This document shows positions 59,967 to 64,000 of a stretch of 64,000 nucleotides of DNA, piece after piece. The DNA lies in assembly GCF_002211785.1 (NCBI RefSeq), contig NZ_CP022132.1:1178001-1242000 (forward strand), in the 5' to 3' direction. The DNA is from Francisella halioticida. Lineage in GTDB: Bacteria; Pseudomonadota; Gammaproteobacteria; Francisellales; Francisellaceae. The notes under the pieces are model-generated. The model ran no database searches. It worked only from the letters and a program-made list of their open reading frames with translations, and was not told the origin of the DNA. Position 1 is the stretch's first letter. The number at the start of each line of letters is the position of its first letter. The position numbers were made by a program, and so were the translations under genes.

Positions 59967-60174
59967 CAACTATTTTTGCCTTAACCAAAAATCTTTATAC
60001 ATAAGCTACAATAACTATTAACTAAGACGTTCTTCAATGAGGTAAATTAAACTCATCAACTCAAATCGGTATAAGCACTTAAGCAATACCACAAGCAACC
60101 CAAGAAAGTAGATGGTACAATGAGAAGGGAGGCAGAGATCGCAGATAAATCTTGAAAGTTATAATTTTAAATTT

Positions 60175-60996
60175 TTATTTAATCTTTTTTAGTTGTACTT
60201 TTATCTTGTTCATAGTTTCACTAATTAGCTTATGATAATCATCAGAATTTTTTGTATCTTTGATAGCTATAACAGATATCTGGCCAACATTAGCCTCCAG
60301 CTGTTCAGAGTTCATTTTCGCAAGTGCTGTTGGTAAAACAATATATGAAGATGGTCCTTGGAAACCTATAAGCTTAGCTACTCTTTTAGTACTTAACTCT
60401 TCTTTTTCTGCTTGTCGCTTAAGTCTAGACTTGTCTGTAGCAATTCCTAACTGTTTAATAGCATTATCAACATCTTGTATTGTTAATTTGCCATTTACTT
60501 CACGCTGACCATATATAATCTTTTTATATTCAGAAAACAACTTAGCTCCGCCTTGTAAATACGACTCATTAGCAACCAATGAAGCATAATTAGGAACTTT
60601 ATTATTTACTCTGGATGACTATGGGTAAGCTTTAAATATAAATTTCACATTTGGTTCTTCATTAACTAGTTTAACCATCTTCGGATAACTTTTCGTACAT
60701 CTATAACAACCGTAATCATAAAAGACAATTACCGCCTTTTTAGCATCCTTAGGACCTATTGTTGGAGTCATTTCATCATTTAAAAGCTGATCTACAACTA
60801 CTGGAATAGCAATAATTTTCGCATAATTCTCTGGTCTTTGTTCATCACTATGAACACCTACTTTATTTTTATGGTAATTAGAACAACTTGATAGAACTAG
60901 TACCGAAACACCCAAAATAGTTATTAATATTTTTTTCATACAATATCTGATAGAACCTAGCCAACAGTAATAAAACTTGCAAAAGTTAAGCAGCAA
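60175..60996 (-). pseudogene. Thioredoxin-fold (DsbA-like) lipoprotein with one in-frame TAG
   Basis: Two frames (60619-60996 and 60175-60579) are in phase, separated only by TAG at 60619-60621 and 13 codons after it. The first half has a lipobox (VLVLSSCSN, Cys near residue 37 of the long form, or 21 from an ATG at 60948) and a thioredoxin motif YDYGCYRCTKSYP. The second half supplies the rest of the thioredoxin fold (FQGPSSYIV before the cis-Pro region). Joined, it would be a DsbA/Com1-like periplasmic thiol oxidoreductase. As it stands, a product would stop shortly after the active site. Confidence 0.8.
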
Positions 60997-61028
60997 TTAT
61001 TATAAAGATAAAATTTAAAAAATAGGGG

Positions 61029-62945
61029 TTAGATCTGAACGCCAAAACTAGATGCTAAGTTTTTCACATCTTGAGAGTTTAATTTTTTTAAATCTTGAGG
61101 GTTTAAATCTTTTATAGACTTACCATTTATTTTAGTATTATTTATAAACTGTTGAGCCTTATCATTTAACCCAGCTTGTTTAGCTATCTGTGATGCTGTG
61201 TTTTTTACAGTATCAACACTTAATAAATTCTTCAACGATGATGTATCTAAACCAAATCCAACATTATTTAAATCTCCTGAAACAACACCTTTTAGAGTTA
61301 GATCAGATACTTTTTGCTTGAATTGATTAAAACTAATAGCTACATTTTTGAACTTTAACTGTAACGGAATATTAAACGTCACATTCCTAACTCCACTAAA
61401 CTGCCAAGTTCCTTTACCAGATACCGCTAAGCTCTTAGCATCGAATCCTATACCTTGAACAGTCAAACCTTTTATAGCATCTCCTGCAACATTATCTAAA
61501 TTAAATTTAACTGTATTATCAATATTTGGTTTATTAGAGATAACTACACCAACATCAAGATTTTGATTATTTGTTGACTTAATACCTATTTTTGTAGGTT
61601 TCGCTAATAACTCTGGATTAGTCGATATATTAGTGATAGTTGCATCATATAAAGTATCACCATCTTTATAGTCTTTAACATCAATATTTTGGACTACAAA
61701 ACTAGGGTATTTGTCACGTAAACTCTCATTTCTAACATTTGCATAACCATAAACTTGCGCTTGATCTTTAGGTGTAATAATTTGCTGCTTAACTTGAGAG
61801 TCAGTAACTTTAGTCTCATTAGATCTAAAGCTTGATAAGAACTCTACTGCTCCTTTTATGTTACTTGCAATATTTTTTACTTCTTTGGCATTATCTTTTA
61901 GTTGTTGTAAGTTAACTTGCTGTATGCCTCCCCCTATCTTCTTAAGATTATCAATAGCTTGCTTTTTAGCTAGTTCATTCTCTTCTTGAGATTTTGGTTT
62001 TGTATTATTAGTATATAACTTCCCTTTAGATTCTCTTTGTTTATCAAAAGATACACCATCAACAACGACATCTTTTAAAGCTATTTGTCTTGTTAGCAAG
62101 TTTGAAATATTTATACTAGCACTAATAGATTTAGCATAGAATCTATCTTTATTAAGATCTATAGGATCTGCTGCTCCTAGTCCTGTTATTTTAAGTCTTG
62201 CATCTGTCAAATTTAAGTTTAAAGAATCATAATCAACTGTCGCACCATTTGCTTTTGTTAGTTGTTGTTTAATTATATTTGAAACTAATGAAGTTTCTAA
62301 AACCTCTGGTGAATAAAAAATAGCTGCAATAATCAGACCAATTAAAATGACTCCTGTTATCCTAAATGGCTGTCTGAATTTACGATTCTTCATCTTAACC
62401 CAGTCAATTTTTGCAATATTTTTACCTAGAAAAATCCAGCTAGCAATTTTTACAAAAAAGTTTTTTGTAATCTTATTGTATATCTCTGTGCCAGTTTTAA
62501 TCACTGACATTTTTGCAACTACTTTTTTATAAGCTTTGGCAATAATAACTCCAAAAATTAAACCTAAAATCACTGAAAGTATAAAAGCTCCAGTAACAAG
62601 ATAATAATCAAAACCAGCATATGCAACTACAGGAGTATTAACTAACGTTTTAAATATAGGTTGAGTAAATCCATCAAGCAAGAATCGCCCTAATGAAAAG
62701 CTAACAGCTTCTAAAACAAATGAAAGAGCTTTTGCTATTATTAAAATAAATACAAATACACCTATATTAATTCTAAGGATAATAACTAGGAATAATACCC
62801 CGACGAATAATAATGGCGAATATGATATCCCTGGAATAAAACCAAATACAAATGCAAACAACGATGTTAAAATCAATTGAAATGGTGTAATTTTTGAAAA
62901 AATAGTCGATTTCATCTTATCAAATATATAATCAAACATTTTCAT
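61029..62945 (-). CDS. Membrane protein with TIGR03546-like N-terminus and AsmA-like C-terminus
   Basis: 638 residues. The first part (about 15-170) has at least four membrane spans and Phe-rich segments (LTSLFAFVFGFIPGISYSPL) recalling the DUF2062/TIGR03546 family. A further span (about 195-215) precedes a large soluble part with AsmA-like texture (ITGLGAADPIDLNKDRFYAK, then DNVAGDAIKGLTVQGIGFDA). Such two parts are separate neighbouring genes in many marine bacteria (TIGR03546 and TIGR03545), so this may be a fusion. Function unknown. The family match is from memory of pattern and is tentative. Confidence 0.55.
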   Translation of the reverse strand: MKMFDYIFDKMKSTIFSKITPFQLILTSLFAFVFGFIPGISYSPLLFVGVLFLVIILRINIGVFVFILIIAKALSFVLEAVSFSLGRFLLDGFTQPIFKTLVNTPVVAYAGFDYYLVTGAFILSVILGLIFGVIIAKAYKKVVAKMSVIKTGTEIYNKITKNFFVKIASWIFLGKNIAKIDWVKMKNRKFRQPFRITGVILIGLIIAAIFYSPEVLETSLVSNIIKQQLTKANGATVDYDSLNLNLTDARLKITGLGAADPIDLNKDRFYAKSISASINISNLLTRQIALKDVVVDGVSFDKQRESKGKLYTNNTKPKSQEENELAKKQAIDNLKKIGGGIQQVNLQQLKDNAKEVKNIASNIKGAVEFLSSFRSNETKVTDSQVKQQIITPKDQAQVYGYANVRNESLRDKYPSFVVQNIDVKDYKDGDTLYDATITNISTNPELLAKPTKIGIKSTNNQNLDVGVVISNKPNIDNTVKFNLDNVAGDAIKGLTVQGIGFDAKSLAVSGKGTWQFSGVRNVTFNIPLQLKFKNVAISFNQFKQKVSDLTLKGVVSGDLNNVGFGLDTSSLKNLLSVDTVKNTASQIAKQAGLNDKAQQFINNTKINGKSIKDLNPQDLKKLNSQDVKNLASSFGVQI

Positions 62946-63294
62946 TTACCTTATTATTTTTTTTAATTTACTAAACTAACATTATCATATTATAGGAAAA
63001 TCAAAATACTAATATAGTATTTTATTGTAAAAAAATAAACTTAAGTTATTTATTTCAACAGTAAGAAGAACCACTTCAACCTGGATGTTAACTTTATTAT
63101 TTTTATAAAAAATGACTATTTGCAAGTATAAAATAAATACCATACAATACGAATAATAGGAAATATTAATGATTAAGCTAAAACCTTCATCTATATTTAG
63201 CTGCTTTTTATTAGAAAAAAAAAAGTAAATACGTTATCATTCCACCTGTTATTTACAAAATTTTTGTCAAACGATCAAATAAGGAAGAAAATCG
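62946..63294. other. 349-bp intergenic region before sucC
   Basis: No credible ORF or RNA gene is seen. It holds a poly-A stretch and one good promoter candidate (63120-63148). The rest is AT-rich filler without clear repeats. Confidence 0.4.
63120..63148 (+). promoter_or_regulatory. Candidate sigma-70 promoter of sucC
   Basis: TTGCAA (63120-63125) and TACAAT (63143-63148) are separated by 17 bp, each one mismatch from consensus, 147 bp upstream of the sucC ATG. This leaves a fairly long leader. In AT-rich DNA this could be chance, though no better pair is seen in the gap. Confidence 0.4.
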
Positions 63295-64000
63295 ATGAAC
63301 TTACATGAATATCAAGCTAAAGATCTTTTAGAAAGCTATGGTCTAAAAGTTCAAAAAGGTATTGTGGCTCACAACCCAAATGAAGCTGCTCAAGCATTTG
63401 ACCAAATTGGTGGTAAATTTGCGGTAGTAAAAGCTCAGGTACATGCGGGTGGTCGTGGTAAAGCTGGCGGTGTTAAAGTTGTTAAATCATCTCAAGAAGC
63501 TCGTGAAGTAGCAGAAAGCCTTATTGGCAAAAATCTAGTAACATTCCAAACAGATGCTGAAGGCCAACCAGTCAACTCTGTAGGTATCTTCGAAGATGTA
63601 TACCCAGTAACTAACGAATTATATCTAGGTGCTGTTGTTGATAGATCTAGCCGTAAGGTAACTTTTATGGCATCGACTGAAGGTGGTGTAGATATTGAAG
63701 AAGTTGCTCACAATACTCCTGAGAAGATCCTTAAAGTAGAAGTTGATCCATTAGTTGGTCTTCAACCATTCCAAGCTCGTGAAGTAGCATTTAAATTAGG
63801 TTTAGAAGGAAAACAAATCAGTGATTTTGTTAAAACTATGTTAGGTGCTTATAAAGCTTTTGTAGAATGTGATTTTGCTTTATTTGAGATCAACCCTCTT
63901 GCTGTAAGAGAAAATGGTGACATTGTTTGTGTTGATGGTAAAATAAACCTTGATTCAAATGCTCTTTATAGACACCCTAAACTTTTAGCCCTAAGAGATA
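63295..64000 (+). CDS. sucC: Succinate--CoA ligase beta subunit (partial, runs off right edge)
   Basis: The first 235 codons are visible: [17 protein letters not shown] is diagnostic, followed by the ATP-grasp glycine-rich stretch [17 protein letters not shown]. It makes the ADP-forming TCA-cycle enzyme with SucD, expected just downstream. AAGGAAG 7 bp before the ATG is a good ribosome-binding site. Confidence 0.97.
   Translation, partial: MNLHEYQAKDLLESYGLKVQKGIVAHNPNEAAQAFDQIGGKFAVVKAQVHAGGRGKAGGVKVVKSSQEAREVAESLIGKNLVTFQTDAEGQPVNSVGIFEDVYPVTNELYLGAVVDRSSRKVTFMASTEGGVDIEEVAHNTPEKILKVEVDPLVGLQPFQAREVAFKLGLEGKQISDFVKTMLGAYKAFVECDFALFEINPLAVRENGDIVCVDGKINLDSNALYRHPKLLALRD

Overview
The window is about 30-33% GC by eye. 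Its gene content and protein sequences fit a Francisella chromosome (Gammaproteobacteria). Markers are tandem DUF3568 lipoproteins, a pdxS-pdxT pair, a split dcw cluster (rsmH-ftsL-ftsI), a separated recC / recBD locus and several IS3-family elements. The many young pseudogenes and IS copies suggest a host-adapted member of the philomiragia/noatunensis/orientalis side of the genus rather than a free-living one. The species level is inference from memory, not a database match.

Layout. 1-137: start of a membrane-anchored gene running off the left edge. 360-3985: an IclR-type regulator divergent from a DUF1656-HlyD-FUSC efflux operon. 3935-6317: a truncated gene, a complete IS3-family element (IS-A copy 1) and a decayed GNAT acetyltransferase. 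6430-17074: recD, recB, an MFS transporter with a stop codon, a FUSC membrane protein and recC. 17169-20329: VirK-family protein, FMN glutamate synthase-like enzyme and two small exported proteins. 20518-23330: a decayed segment with two copies of a tiny exported peptide, a frameshifted amino-acid permease and a tyrosine-integrase remnant, ending at a tRNA-Leu/Cys/Gly cluster (23468-23726). 23818-30633: an exported protein, FeoA, a SPOR protein, and the row sufE-hemD-hemX-hemY-gloB. 30780-33624: tRNA-Asn, DUF5993 and a broken DsbB-family gene, and proS. 33672-39600: IS-rich stretch (IS-A copy 2 next to a half copy, a third fragment with a different IS3 element nested in it) around an aminotransferase and DUF3568 lipoproteins. 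39760-46536: omega-amidase, nusB, a YcgN-like protein, tRNA-Val, rpoZ, udk, kdsA, erpA, pnp, rpsO. 46651-51706: ftsI, ftsL, rsmH and an acyl-ACP synthetase-like gene. 51799-57712: mutM, pdxT, pdxS, LD-carboxypeptidase, gyrB. 57883-64000: a small membrane ORF, a GGCT-like protein, a DusA-type enzyme, a broken thioredoxin-fold lipoprotein, a 638-residue membrane protein, and the start of sucC.

How it works together. Most of the window is housekeeping: recombination repair, haem and Fe-S supply, translation and RNA decay, septal wall synthesis, PLP synthesis and DNA topology. The variable parts are efflux and permease genes, small exported proteins and disulfide-redox genes, and these carry most of the damage. 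Five genes (MFS, DsbB-like, thioredoxin-fold lipoprotein, permease, IS-B transposase) appear to be stopped by one simple change each. Others (GNAT, integrase, third DUF3568) are degraded further. I found no CRISPR array, prophage or obvious new defence system. The least ordinary signals are a composite palindromic repeat carried in frame inside recC, a catalytic Asp-to-Asn change in one IS copy, and the tiny-peptide/permease/integrase remnant beside tRNA-Leu.
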